NCBI GenBank assembly: GCA_963573385.1
Contig: CAUYLG010063058.1
Span: 1-64,000, forward strand
DNA length: 64,000 nt
From: Cacajao melanocephalus
Taxonomy: Eukaryota > Chordata > Mammalia > Primates > Pitheciidae
Direction: 5' to 3'
Each line of letters starts with the position of its first letter. Within the stretch, counting starts at the first letter, position 1. Under the pieces are notes generated by a model that was not told where the DNA came from, did not search any database, and saw only the letters and a program-made list of their open reading frames with translations. Below are positions 51,000-64,000 of this stretch, one piece after another. Made by a program: the position numbers and the translations under genes.

Positions 51000-52790
51000 A
51001 GGCCCAGAGTCTAAGTAGGAGTTCTTAAGGAAACCCAGAGACAAAAGAGGATAGGAAAACTAAAGAAATGGGAAGCCTCTGGCACTCATGGCTACATCAA
51101 ATATTAAACATAGCCCAACTATGAGTCAGGTTAACAAAAACCCTTACACTAAATGCCTATTTACCTCAGTTCCTATTATCTGATACATAATTTTCAGCTT
51201 TCAACAGTTATGAGGCATGCTAAAACACAAGAAAACACTGTCTGAAGACACAAAGCAGGCATCAGAACCAAACTCAGACAAAATAGGTTTAGAATGCTCA
51301 GATAAAAAATTTAAAATAACTGACTCACAGGCACACAGACTTCACAACCATGCAATCCATCCATGTAACCAAAAACCACTTGTACCCTTATAGCTGTTGA
51401 AATTTAAAAAAAAATTAAAATAACCATAATTAATAAACTAAGGGCTCTAATGAAAAAAGTATACGACACATGAGGACACATGGGTAATGTAGGTAGCTAG
51501 ATAGAAACTTTAACAATCAAAGGAAATATTAAAAATCAAAAATACTTAATAGAAATAAAAAATAAAGAATGACTTTAATGGGCTTATTAATTACCTGGAC
51601 ATGGCTAAGGAAAGAATCAATGGGCATGAAAATATGTCACTGGAAACTTTCCACACTGGAATGCAAAGATAAAAAATAACGGGAAAAATAGCAAACTCTA
51701 CAAAAATTGTGGAACAATTTCAAAAGCTACGATACAAACATAATTGTAATACCAAAAAACAGGAGAAAGGAAAGAATAGAAGAAATATTTAATATTTGAA
51801 GTAATAGTCGTTGAGAATTTTCCAAAATTATTAACAGAAATCAAACCACAGATCCAGGGAGCTCAGATAACACCAAGCAGGATAAATGGAGAAGAAAAAA
51901 AAACAACCTACATATATGCAAATCATATTTGAACTGCAGAAAATCAAACACAAAGAGAAAATCATGAAAGAACATAAAAGAGAATAAAAATATTTTACCT
52001 ATAAAGGAATAAAGACAAGAATGACAGTAGACTTCTCATCAGAAATTATACAAAAATAATTAAAGTGGAAAAATAAATGTTTAAAGAATTGAAGGAAAAA
52101 ATTCATCAAATTATCTTTTGAAAGTGAAGAAGAAAACAAGAACTTGAATTGAAGAAATTTATCACCAGCAGTCTTGCCCTAAAAGACAGGTTTTATGAAG
52201 TTCCTTAGGGAGAAAAAAAATAATAAGTCGGAAACTTAAATCTACATTAAAAATAAGGCACATTGGAAAAAGAATAAATGAGAGTAAAATAGATTATTTT
52301 TACTTTTTATTCTCAGTCAATCTAAAATATAACTACTGTTGGAATTAATAACAGTAACAATATATTAGGTGACTATATATACTATATGGATAAGTGAAAT
52401 GAATAATGGAAATGATATAAGGGATGGGGAAGGGGAGAAATTTGGAATATTTTGTAACATATTACCTGCACTACAAGTGAAGTTACATAGGGTCATTTAA
52501 AGGTAGACTTAGCTTAGTTAAAATTATATATTGCAAATACTAGGAAACCACTAAAAAATTTTGTCACAGAAAGTAACAGTTATACTAAGACAGGAGGCAT
52601 AATGGGATTATTTGGGATTCTCAATAAAACCAGAAAACTCAGAAAAAAAGGGAAAAAATGAAACAAATAAATTGAATAAATAGAAAACAGTTGCAAATAT
52701 GATAGTAATTCAGTTATCAATAATCACTTTAAATATGAATGGTATAAAGACAGCAATAAGAAACAATAAATATTTTAAATGGATTTTAAA
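51000..52790 (+). mobile_element. L1M, 5' region to ORF2 start
   Basis: Order as in the 11.5-kb copy: aactaagggctctaatgaaa, gggcttattaattacctgga, acatggctaaggaaagaatc, then aagacaagaatgacagtaga, and the ORF2 start tcaataatcactttaaatat. Broken frames. The L1M ORF2 resumes at 55467. Confidence 0.7.
51321..51414 (+). mobile_element. 94-bp L1 3'-end insertion
   Basis: atgcaatccatccatgtaac to tagctgttgaaatttaaaaa is the very end of a primate-type L1 with A tail. It is flanked by ttaaaataac at 51311-51320 and 51415-51424 (10-bp TSD). Confidence 0.75.
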
Positions 52791-55017
52791 CAATGAAAAC
52801 TACATTGACCATCTCAATAGATGCAGAAAAGGCTTTTGGTAAAATTCAACATCCCTGTATGTTAAAAACCCTCAACAAACTAGGCACTGAAGGAATACAC
52901 CTCAAAATAATAAGAGCAGTCTATAAAAAAATCCATAGCCAACATCACACTGAATGGGCAAAAGCTGGAAGCATTTTCCTCGAAGACTTGAACAAGGCAA
53001 GGATGCCCTCTCTTAGCACTTCTATTGAAGATATTACTGGAAGTTCTAGCCAGAGTAATCAAGCAAGAGTAAAAAAATAAGAAGTATCCAAATAGGAAGA
53101 GAGGAAGTCAAACTATCCCTGTTTGCAGATGATGTGACTCTATACTAGAAAACCCCATAATCTCTCCCCAAAAGCTCCTAGATCTCATAAACAACTTCAT
53201 CAAAATTCAGGATACACAAAATCAATGTACAAAAATTAGTAGCATTCTGAGAGGCCAACAACACTCAAGTTGACAGCCAAATCAAGAATGCAGTCCCATT
53301 CACAACAGCCACAAAAAGAATAAAATAAATAGGAATACATCTAACCAGGAATATGAAAGATCTCTACAACAAGAATTACACAACACTGCTCAAAGATACC
53401 AGAGATGACATAAACAAATGAAAAAACATTCCATGCTCATGTATAGAAAGAATCAATATTGTTAAGATGGCCACATTTATAGATTAATGCTATTCCTATA
53501 AAACTGCCAATGATATTCTTCACAGAATTAGAAAAAAAAGGAACTGTTTTACAATTTATATGAAACCAAAAAGCCCTAATGGCCAAGGAAATTGTAAGCA
53601 AAAAGTAAAAACGTGGAGGCATCACATTACCTGACTTCAAACTATACTACAAGGCTACAATAACAAAAACAGCATGGCACTGGCACAAAACAAACACATA
53701 GACCAATGAAACAGAATGGAGAAACCAGAAATAATGCTGCACACCTAAAACCATCTGATCTCCAACAAAAACAAGCAATGTGGAAAGGACTTCATATTCA
53801 ATAAATGCTGCTGGGATCACTGGCTAGCCATACGTTAAAGATTGAAACTGGACCCCCTCTTTACACCATATACAAAAATCAACTCAAGATGGATTAAAGA
53901 CTTAAATGTAAAAATCTAAAGCTAAAATCCCTGGAGGATAACCTAGGAAATACCATTCTGGACACAGGCCCCAGCAAAGATTTCATGACAAAGATGCCAA
54001 AAGCAATTACAATAAAAACAAAAACTGACAAATTAGACCTAATTAAATAAAGAAATGCACAACATAAGGCACTCAACAGACTCTCATTTACAGAATGAGA
54101 GACAATATTGCAAACTATGCATCTGACAAAAGTCTAATATCCAGAATCTATAAGAAACTTAAACAAATTTATAAGCAAAAACGAACAACTGCATTAAAAA
54201 GTAGGCAAAGGACATGAACAGACACTTTTCAAAAGAAGACACACACACAGCCAACAAGCATATGAAAAAATACTCAATATCAGAATCATTGGAGAAATGC
54301 AAATCAAAACCACAACGTCACACCAGTCAGAACGTTAGAATGGCTATTATTAAAAAGTCAGAAAACAGTAGATGCTGGCAAGGTTGTGGAGAAAAGGAAA
54401 TGTTTATACATTGCGGGTAGGAATGTAAATTGGTTCATCCATTTTGGCTATTTCTCAAAGAACTCAAAACAGAATTGCCATCCAACCCAGGAATTCCATT
54501 ATTGGGGTATATACTCAAAGGAATATAAATCACTCTACCATAAATGTATGTTCATCACAGCGCTATTCACAATAGCAAAGACATGGAATCAACCTAAACG
54601 CCCATCAATAGTAGTAGACTGATAAAGAAAATGTGGTATTTATACACCATGGAGTGCTGCACATCCATAAAAAACAATGAGATCTTGTCCTTTGCAGCAA
54701 TATGGATGGAGCTGTAGTCTATTATCCTAAGCAAACAAGAACAGAAAACCAAATACCACATGTTTTCACTTGTAAGTGGGAGCAAAGCATTGAGTACATA
54801 TGAACACAAAGAAGGAAACAACAGATACCAGGGCCTACTTGAGAGTGATGGGTGGGAGGAAGATGAAGATTGAAAAATACCTATCCGGTATTATGCTTAT
54901 TACCTGGGTGATGAAATAATCTGTACACCAAACCCCTGTGACACACAATTTATCTATATAACTAATCTGCCCATGTACCCTGAACCTAAAATAAAGGCTT
55001 ATAAAATAAAATGTGAA
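52791..55017 (+). mobile_element. 5'-truncated primate L1 (L1PA/L1PB grade)
   Basis: About 2.2 kb covering the last part of ORF2 and the 3' UTR. It starts in the RT region (catctcaatagatgcagaaa), keeps the FADD codons at 53122-53133, and continues through gcaatccc-type cysteine-region text to ggtgatgaaataatctgtac and catgtaccctgaacctaaaa with an A-rich tail. Reading frames are interrupted by stops, so ORF2 is nonfunctional. It split the L1M ORF2. Confidence 0.85.
52793..53080 (+). pseudogene. L1 ORF2 reverse-transcriptase fragment
   Basis: A 95-codon frame with the L1 ORF2 stretch [17 protein letters not shown] and [19 protein letters not shown]. This is the RT region after motif A; the N-terminal endonuclease and half of RT are missing by 5' truncation. 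A frameshift at about 53070-53090 separates it from the FADD segment at 53122-53133. ORF2 would supply the endonuclease and reverse transcriptase for L1 copying; this copy cannot. Confidence 0.8.
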
Positions 55018-55430
<413 letters not shown>

Positions 55431-55439
55431 GAAACAAAA

Positions 55440-57330
55440 TTATTTTAATTAAAAATAAAAATAAGACAACTATATACTATCTGCAGGAAAGTTACTTTAA
55501 CTATAAAAATGTAGGGTGAAAGTAAAAGGATGAAGAAAAACTATGCTGACATCAATCAAAAGAAAACTGGAACATATATTAATTTTATACAAAACAGAAC
55601 AAGAAAGTGTATTAGGGATTAAGATTAAGTAATACATAATGATAAGTGTCAATTCTTCAAGAAGACATAATAAATGAAGCTAAAATTGATAGAACTGAGA
55701 GAAGACAAGACAAATCCATTAGAATAGGGGGAGATATCAATACTCCTTTTTCAGTATCTGATATTTCAAGAAGGGATAAAATCAGTGAGGATATAGTTGT
55801 CCTGAAAAACACTATAATTGATTTAATTGATATCTAGGTAACACTCCTTCCCACGACAGAATACACATTCTCCTCAAATTCATATGGAACATTTACCAAG
55901 ACAAACACATTCTGGGCCATAAAATATACCTTTACAAACTTACAGGAATGGAAATCATACAAAGTATGTTATCAACACAATGGAACTAAACCAGAAATTA
56001 ATTATATAAAATACCCAATTATTTGGATATTAAACAACATATTTCTACATAACACATAAAGAAGTCTTGGGAAAATTTAAAACAATAGTTTGAACTAAAT
56101 GAAAATGAAAATATAACATATAAATTTGTAAATTTGTAAAATGCAGTGAAAGCAGTAAAGAGACTTTTATATCATTAAATATATATATTACAAAAGAAAG
56201 AAGATGCGGAATCAATCATCTAACCTTACCCTTTAGGAAACTAAAAAAAAAGAAACTTAAACATAAGGCAAGCAAAAAAAGAAAAAATAAAAGGAAAGAA
56301 ATAATAAAAGTTAGAGCAGAAATCAAGGATATTTAAAATGGGAAATCAACATAGAAAAATCAATGAAACAAAAGCTGACTCTGTGAAGAGATGAATAAAA
56401 ATGGTAGAATTTCAGTTAAATGAACCAAGAAAATAAAAGAGAAAACAGAAATTACGAATAGCAGAAATACTAATACCATACATATTAAAAAGGTAATAAA
56501 GGAATTCTATGTACAACTATCTACAAATTAGAAAACTGAGATGAAATGAATCAATTCTTTGAAAGACACAAACTGTCAAAACCCACACAAGGAGATATAA
56601 TTTTATATCTCTATCTTATAAGCATATATGACAGGTTTATATATTCTAAATAAATTGAATCAGTAATTAAAAATCCTCCTAAAGGAAACACTAGGCCCAG
56701 ATAGTTTCACTGGGGAGTTTTACCAACTATTTAAGGAAGAAATTAAATAATCTCTTACAGAAAATACAAGCAGAGGAAACACTTCCTAACTCACTGTATA
56801 AAACCAACATTTCTCTGATACTAAAACCAGATAAAGACATTACAATAAAGACAACCTACAGATCAATACCTCTGATGAATATACATGCAAAAATCCTCAA
56901 CAAAATATTAGCAAATAAAATGCAATAATGTATAGAAAGAATTATACATCATTGCCAAGTGGGATTTATTCTAGATATGCAAGGCTGATTCAACAGTCTA
57001 AATCAATCAAATTAATCCACCATATCAACAAGTTTAAGAAGAAAAATCATATGAACATTTCAATTGATACAGAAAAGACATTTGACAAAATCCAACACCA
57101 ATGCACAATAAAAATTTTCAGCAAAGAAAAGAACTTCCTCAACTTGACAAAGAACATCTACAAAACCTGTACAAATAAGATCATACTTCGTGGTGAGAAA
57201 ACGGATGTTTTTCTTTTAAGAGCTGAAATCAGTAAAGATTTCATTGAAAGACTCAATATTGCCAACCTGTCATTCTTCCCAACTTGATCTATAGATTTGA
57301 CACAATCACAAAAAACAAATCCAGCCCTCA
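55440..57330 (+). mobile_element. L1M ORF2, continued, with internal deletion
   Basis: Resumes at aactatatactatctgcagg and runs through attcttcaagaagacataat, gggggagatatcaatactcc, ttctgggccataaaatatac and the RT region (cccagatagtttcactgggg, atttcaattgatacagaaaa). At about 57235 it jumps to a later segment (caatattgccaacctgtcat, cttgatctatagatttgaca). Frames are broken. Confidence 0.7.
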
Positions 57331-58173
<843 letters not shown>

Positions 58174-58190
58174 AGGTTGCAGTTTTCTTT

Positions 58191-59659
58191 ATCTCCTCCA
58201 ACTGCTCCACAACTTGTGATTAGACTGGTGGGGGATTTCCCTAGTTTAGGGGCTTCTTGACTCGATTATTGGCCCAATCTTACCTGGAAACTGTGAAAAA
58301 AAAATTGAGAATTATTTTGAGAATTGCCTTCCTATTTGTCAATGTTCAGAGGGTGGGGGTGGGTAATAAAGATGGGAGAAAGGAAGAATAGGAAAAAAGG
58401 GGGGAAAGGAAGTGGTAGAAGCAGAAAAAAAATGGAGGAAATTCTATATTTTGTCTGTCTTAATCAATTTCTAGCTTCCTCCTTTTAAATTGACAGTGTA
58501 AATACTTGATTTCTAGAACCCTCTAATTTTGCATTCTCAGTAATTCTATAACTTTCCTTTCTGCCTTTTTCTGAGCTCTGAGAACTTATGTAAGGTGCTG
58601 CTTCTCTTTGTAACTCAACTCTCTAGATTGGAAAATGGGGATGTAATTCCTACCTCATAAATTATGAGGAGGATTTACAAGATGATATGTGATATTATTT
58701 CAATAGACATGGCAAGGAAAATGTATCCTTCTCTGGATTCTCTTCCATTCATTAAGATGGACCCTTGAAGTGCCAGGTTAATGTAGGAGACAAAAGAAGC
58801 ATTTAAATCATAAGTTCTCAGGATAGAGAGCCTCATAAAGTCTTTAGCACATCACTGAAGAGTTCAGTGACACTCTCAAACTCATTATAAAAACTTCTAT
58901 GTTGCCTTCATATCCAGCCGTACTCATCTTATCAAAACAACCCACAACCACAGAGCCTGGCACAATGAGACACAGATTAAAGTTTCTGGTATTTTTTTTT
59001 TGTTCAGACTTATCCCCTTCACTTATTCCCCCACATCCTCCAATAATATCCAAGAGCTCACATTCATCATTCTATCCAGACTCCTTGATTCCTGTAATAT
59101 TTTACAATCTTACTTGTTCCTTTAATGCTGCATCCATGTATACTAAGTTTCAACTTGCATATATTTTATATACTAGAATGGATGGAATCACTGTCCCGAT
59201 CAAGAGTGTTATGAGAAAGGGAAAATGATAATCTAAGGCATTCTAAGGCAATCATTTGGAATGAAAAAGGAAACAAAAGAAAAGCTATTATGTAAATACA
59301 AATGCATTTAAGTTTGAAAAAAGAGGTACCAGATGTATAATTTAGGCATTAAAAGAAGGAGAGGCAACACTGAAATGTTTTCTGCCCGTTCTGATGGTTT
59401 CTCAGTCCTCCACAGGGCTAGGGCTTTGTGGGACTGATAATTGTCCTCACACTTGTCTTCACACCAGACAGATAGAAATCAATGTATCAGCTTTATTGGG
59501 GATAAAGCTGACTGGAGGATGTGGCTTAGATATGTGAACACAATCATGCTTCCTAATAGTTATCCCTCAAATCACAACTTCAGAAAAGTCTCCTGTAAGA
59601 GTGTGAATACGAAAGGAGACATATTTCCATACTAGGCTCCTTATTTCCCCAGTGGAGAA
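58191..59659. other. Mostly unrecognised; MIR piece and purine tract
   Basis: 58351-58442 is G/A-rich (gaaaaaaggggggaaagga). 58625-58715 (aaaatggggatgtaattcct, acctcataaattatgaggag) is MIR 3' text on the plus strand. Open frame 58899-59228 has no known domain. Confidence 0.4.
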
Positions 59660-60245
59660 GGAAAGACTGATATGCAAAAGATATGCTGTATAAGTTTATA
59701 TAAAAGATATGCAAAAGACAATGGCCAGATCATATTTGAAAGCAGAGTTCTGACTCAACCTGCGGCAACCAGCCCAGGAAAAGGATCCACTATCTATCTA
59801 TAAGAATCAGCTTAGAAAGCCGGCTTGCTATGTGTAAGACTTGTAGAAAACCAAACTGCTGTCTCTAGTAATCAGTCTAGGAAGCTAAACCATTCCTGTA
59901 ACAATCAGGCCAAAATGGCCAGGGATTGATTAGTGTCAGACAGCTTCCCTAATTTTTGTCCCCACTTCCAACTTAGGACCAACCAAAAGAAAGCCAAATA
60001 CACATCCCTAATCAATCACATAAAATGCCCCACTTCTAGTTGCCTCCAGCTTCCCCGTGCCAACAGATCTTCAATCAAAGTGTACCTGAAGCTTCCTTTT
60101 CTTCTACTGCAAGGCTTTCCTACTCTTCTGCTTGTGTTTGAATTTCTGCCAAAATGTAAGTGATGGTGTCTGCCTCCCTTGCCATAACAAGCTCTGAATA
60201 AAGAGTCTTTGTTCTTATCGGGTTGAGCTTCATTTACTTTCTCAG
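59660..60245 (+). mobile_element. ERV LTR, family uncertain
   Basis: LTR-like order: caatcaggccaaaatggcca, tcaatcacataaaatgcccc (TATA-like), ccttttcttctactgcaagg, gtttgaatttctgcc, AATAAA at 60197-60202 and gttgagcttcatttactttc. Possibly ERVL class. The 5' limit is approximate. Confidence 0.55.
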
Positions 60246-62044
60246 GAAAGAGTAAAAAGAGAAAGACTACAGAATCTGTTTCTCAAGCCCACAGTAGGTC
60301 ATGACTTAGCCTTGGTGGGTACAGAAGATACGAGCAAAGTTGGATGCAAAAGTCCTTCAACAGGCTGCTTTGAAAGAAGAGTTTTTGCTGAAATGCTTAA
60401 TCCCTGCTTCCCAGTTTTACTAACTGGATAAATCCTGTCCAATAACTCGTAAAGCAGTGAGTGAACTGGGGATTGAGAAGGGGAAGTGAAGAGGAAATTC
60501 CAGCCCCTGCAGACAATTTGAAGAGTAGGAGGTATATTCTCCTAATGTATAGTATTTGGTCTCTGCAAACTTAATTCTTTAATACATCTCAACATGATGT
60601 ACGGTGATATCATCATCATCAGCATTATCATCATCATCATAGTCATCATCATCAAAGGGAATATACTGAACTCACACAAAAAAACCCCTGAAAAACTACT
60701 AGGTTTTCTGTCAGGCTATTCTTTTTTAATTCCTGAATTATTCTGCCCAGGACCTTGCTTAAAATCTACATAAACAGGAAATGATGATAGAATCCAATCA
60801 GTCCTCAGAGCCCTTAACAGTCAGCTACCAGGGTCCATACATAGGGTTCCTTTCTCTTGATGCCTCCTGATTTGGGAAAAGAGAAAAAAGCAGAGCAAGT
60901 ACGCACTCCCCTAAAGACTGAATTATTGGGATTCACAGCAGAGGATTTGAAGTGGGGGTTGGGAAAATATATCCCTATCTTTCTATCTCTTTTGAGATGG
61001 AAAAGGTGGGAAAAAGAAGAGTCATTACATAACAAAATTGCTGCCTGCCAACAGTGGCCCCTGTGTGAGAATGTAGGTACAGCTGTATGCTCACTTCTCC
61101 ATATGGGGTGAGCTCAAAATACAAGCAAAGGATTCATATACAGTCCTGGCTGTCAAAACTGAGAACCCTTTCAAAGGCTCAAGAAAGCCATTCTGAGCCT
61201 AAATATGACTCATTTTGTTATTCTCAATTCAGAATTTAGAGCAGATTTATGCTTGCAGTAATGTCCTAATTGGATAAATAATAGCATCTCCTAGTTGTCA
61301 AAATTATTTGCATTAATACTTAGTTTGGACAATGCAATAAAGCACCCTTCTTAGCACACTGTGTCCCAGTTGTGATGAACAGTGTGATTAAACCGAATCT
61401 CCCCCCCCAACATGATTAAGAAGAATTGGTTATTAGATAAAGGGACAGAACAAAGACAAAGGCACCTCTAGCAGTAGCTGCAAGTCACTGTCTAAACAGA
61501 TCCACCAAGGTTGTGGGCACAAATGGCACCACAGCACGTTCCTGGAGCGGCCACAGAGCATCAAGTACAGTTTGGGTCTTTATATAAACAGTGGAGGTGC
61601 GCTGGTCTGTGAGGAAGTAAATGAGTAAGGAAATGTTAACATAAACTCATCTGAAATAAGAGGCTATCATGGAGAATTAACGCCAAAATGCAACATAATT
61701 TGACATGTGACCCAAGAGCTTTTCATCTCTAGTCATCTCCTAGTATGTGATCTTATTAACTATGGGGTTAGTTCAGGAAAATTAAAGTTTCCCTGAGAAA
61801 TTTTGATGGATAAGTAAAAAACATTTATTTAATGCCCGTTAACAATAAAGGCTTGTGCTAGGTTTAATGAGCAATATGTATAATAATATGTCTCAGTCTT
61901 TGTCTTCAAGCGGCTTATGCTTTAGTTAAGACGATAATCCTCACAATTATCTCTTTATTGAGATGGCTAACTGTACAAGGGAGTATCACGGGGGAATCAC
62001 TGTTTTTAAGACAGTAAGCAATCCCATTGGCAACTTAGCATTCA
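60246..62044. other. Mostly unrecognised (1.8 kb)
   Basis: No gene or clear transposon seen apart from a trinucleotide repeat and a C run at about 61401-61408. Confidence 0.4.
60607..60655. repeat. Imperfect ATC trinucleotide repeat
   Basis: tcatcatcatcag, ttatcatcatcatcatag, tcatcatcatcaa; about 15 units with interruptions. Confidence 0.92.
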
Positions 62045-62270
62045 GATTTAAAATGAAGAGTTCAGAATCAGACAGATCTGGGTTCACTTTCACCTCCTTC
62101 ACTGACTACCTGTATGATCTTGAGTAATTTGCTCAACTTCCTTAGACCACAATTTCCAAACCTAAAAAATAGGATGAATAAAGACATATGTACCTGAGAC
62201 TTTAGCACAGAATCTGGCCAATAGTAGATGTGTAATAGAAGACAGCCATTAATTTTTCTAACTTCAATCA
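62045..62270 (+). mobile_element. MIR SINE
   Basis: cagaatcagacagatctggg, gactacctgtatgatcttga, gtaatttgctcaacttcctt and gcacagaatctggccaatag give almost the full MIR order. Confidence 0.65.
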
Positions 62271-62639
62271 GCACTAGAAAAATAAGCCAGGTGTTTTTGT
62301 TTTTAAAAATTGTTTGGCTACTGTTTTGTTATTAGGTTTGGGTTTTCTCCCTTCATCATGAATCTGAAGGTATGTTCACAGAAAGGATGTGTCTGTTCTC
62401 CTGGCTGAATTCATGAGCATGTGTGGCAGAGAAGGAAGTTTTTATTTATGTGGATTTGGATGGGCCATGGAGCAAGACAGATGGAGAGTGTGGAGACCTG
62501 GACTGACATTCAGTTTACTAGTCATTGTAAAAGCTATACTAGCTAAGTTCCGTCCTCACTCTAAGCCTCTGTTTTTCCATTTATCTGACGGAAAAAATGA
62601 AAAGAAACTTCCTCTTATTGATTGTCAGGAATGCTGATA
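62271..62639. other. No recognised feature
   Basis: An 82-codon frame (62389-62637) has no recognised domain. Confidence 0.4.
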
Positions 62640-62800
62640 AGCAATCCTGCATATATCACTTCATTTAATCCTTACTTAAATCCTTCAGATAACCCAGTGT
62701 TATCTCCATTTTACAGATGAGAAAACTGAGGAGAATGAAATCTGGTGCTCACAGTCCCGTAGCAAGGCAGAATTACTCTGTGATAAGATTATAGGCTTGG
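62640..62800 (-). mobile_element. MIR SINE
   Basis: cacttcatttaatccttact, tatctccattttacagatga and gaaaactgaggagaatgaaa are the reverse MIR core. Confidence 0.65.
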
Positions 62801-62809
62801 ACTCAGGTG

Positions 62810-63000
62810 GAACACAACTTAAACGTGTCCTGGACAGTGCCACCTTGAATAAACTACTCATCACTTCTTGATCTCAATCCCCTCATCTATACAATGAAAA
62901 CAATAGCACATTGTGGGGGAGGGGGGTCACATTAAAATGGAATAATTACTTAGTGTTAAGTGTCCAGATCAGTTTCTGACACATAGTTAATAATGTTCAT
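62810..63000 (+). mobile_element. MIR SINE
   Basis: ccttgaataaactactcatc, ttgatctcaatcccctcatc and cagtttctgacacatagtta give the MIR 3' half on the plus strand, facing the MIR before it. Confidence 0.55.
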
Positions 63001-64000
63001 TATCTGTGAGGATAAAAGCAATGATCTGATGTCAAAATAGGATATAATGGCAAGGGTGCCTGGGATGTGACAAGTTTCAGGGGAATAATGTTGGCTAGTT
63101 GGGATTTTTGTAAGCCCTGACATTGTCTCCTGCTCCCCTGTCTTTAGTCCTCAAAGCTGGTAAGCTCCATGGCAGTACCTGGTACAAAGAGGCATGGTTG
63201 TTCATGACAGAAGCAGAAACGGTCTTGATCCCAGTCCTTCTGCCTTTCTGTGTTGAGTGGATGGTTTCGACGTCCAACTCACAGTTGTTCTCAGGGGTAT
63301 GATGCAAGAAAACAGCCAAAAGACAAGGCTTCCAAGTTTGCGGCAGGGTCATGAGAGTCATTAAAAAGCATATTTAGTGAACATCTACAATGTACCAGGC
63401 ACTCTTCTAGATGTGGGGTTGCATCAGTAAACATGAGAGAGATCTCTACATTCATAATGCTTAAAATCCAGCAGAGCAAGAGACAAGTAATAGGATAAGT
63501 AAATTACACAGTATGTGAGAAAATGATCAAAAAGCTATAACAAAATAAAAAGAGAACAGGATAAAGGATTGGGAGCATGGGGGATGGGGTAAATTGTGAT
63601 GGCTTTTACACCGGTGTTTGGAGAGTTTTACTCAACTGGCATCATCATTAATATCACCTCAGAGATAACAGCTCTGAGCTGAATCTGCAAATGTTTAATG
63701 CCACTTTGTGTGAAAAGTAAATTGAAAGATAATTTAGGAACAATTATTTTAATTGATGTTTGGGTATCAGAGAAGCATTGCGCTCACTGGTGAGATAGGA
63801 AGGCGTGTTTGTGATCAGGGATGTTCAATTTCATTTATTTCAACAGATTTTTCATTCAAGTCTCTTTTAAGGATGAGAGGTAACATTCCCAGGTAATCAT
63901 AAGATGTTCTTTTTACCTAGAAATCCCTCTCATTTGATCTTTCCTGGTGAGCAGAGAGAGATGAAAGCAGTTGAGAGAAAAATCTCAAAATTATCAGTCA
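63001..64000. other. Mostly unrecognised; old repeat trace at 63365-63500
   Basis: gtaccaggcactcttctaga and aatgcttaaaatccagcaga resemble a common old mammalian repeat. The rest to the window edge shows no gene. Confidence 0.4.

Overview
This is nuclear DNA from a primate, probably human or a close relative. At least ten Alu copies (AluJ to AluS/Sg grade) and a primate-age LINE-1 lie among old mammalian repeats (L1M, L2, MIR, MaLR LTRs, Tigger and mariner). I could not support a single host protein-coding exon, tRNA, rRNA or CpG-island promoter. All family names rest on recognition by eye. Boundaries are approximate unless a target-site duplication (TSD) is given.

Layout. 1-776: end of a Tigger (pogo-like) transposon, including the last codons of its transposase. 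1.1-7.35 kb: L1M fragments, an MLT1 LTR and two Alus. 7.36-11.06 kb: a minus-strand class III endogenous retrovirus (ERVL/HERV-L type), consisting of a 3' MLT2-type LTR and decayed RT, RNase H, integrase and dUTPase, without env. 11.1-15.2 kb: an Alu, a long L1M, then an ERVL gag remnant on the opposite (+) strand. 15.2-19.2 kb: MIR and L2, with an intact MLT1 LTR inside the L2. 19.2-23 kb: minus-strand L1M/HAL1. 24.5-25.0 kb: a small 5'-inverted (twin-primed) L1. 26.4-27.6 kb: L1M 3' end. 27.6-29.25 kb: a nearly full-length Hsmar2-like mariner with an Alu inside. 29.6-32.6 kb: L1M broken by an ERV1-type LTR, an Alu and a 220-bp purine tract. 32.6-48.5 kb: mostly unrecognised sequence with scattered L2, MIR and MaLR/ERV LTR pieces. 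48.55-50.65 kb: a GC-rich minus-strand LTR. 51-57.3 kb: L1M interrupted by a 5'-truncated primate L1 and an Alu. 57.9-64 kb: an Alu, an LTR, MIRs and unrecognised sequence.

No genes here work together as a pathway. The window is a record of nested insertions. The clearest nestings are the LTR inside L1 ORF2 (30.8 kb), the MLT1 inside L2 (18.5 kb), the Alu inside mariner (27.65 kb) and the primate L1 inside L1M (52.8 kb). The most notable observations are the dUTPase-bearing ERVL pol with an in-frame loss of the RT active-site region, a 40-bp near-perfect inverted repeat in its LTR, the opposite-strand gag piece, a mariner that still shows a DDD triad, and the twin-primed L1. I found no convincing new biological system.
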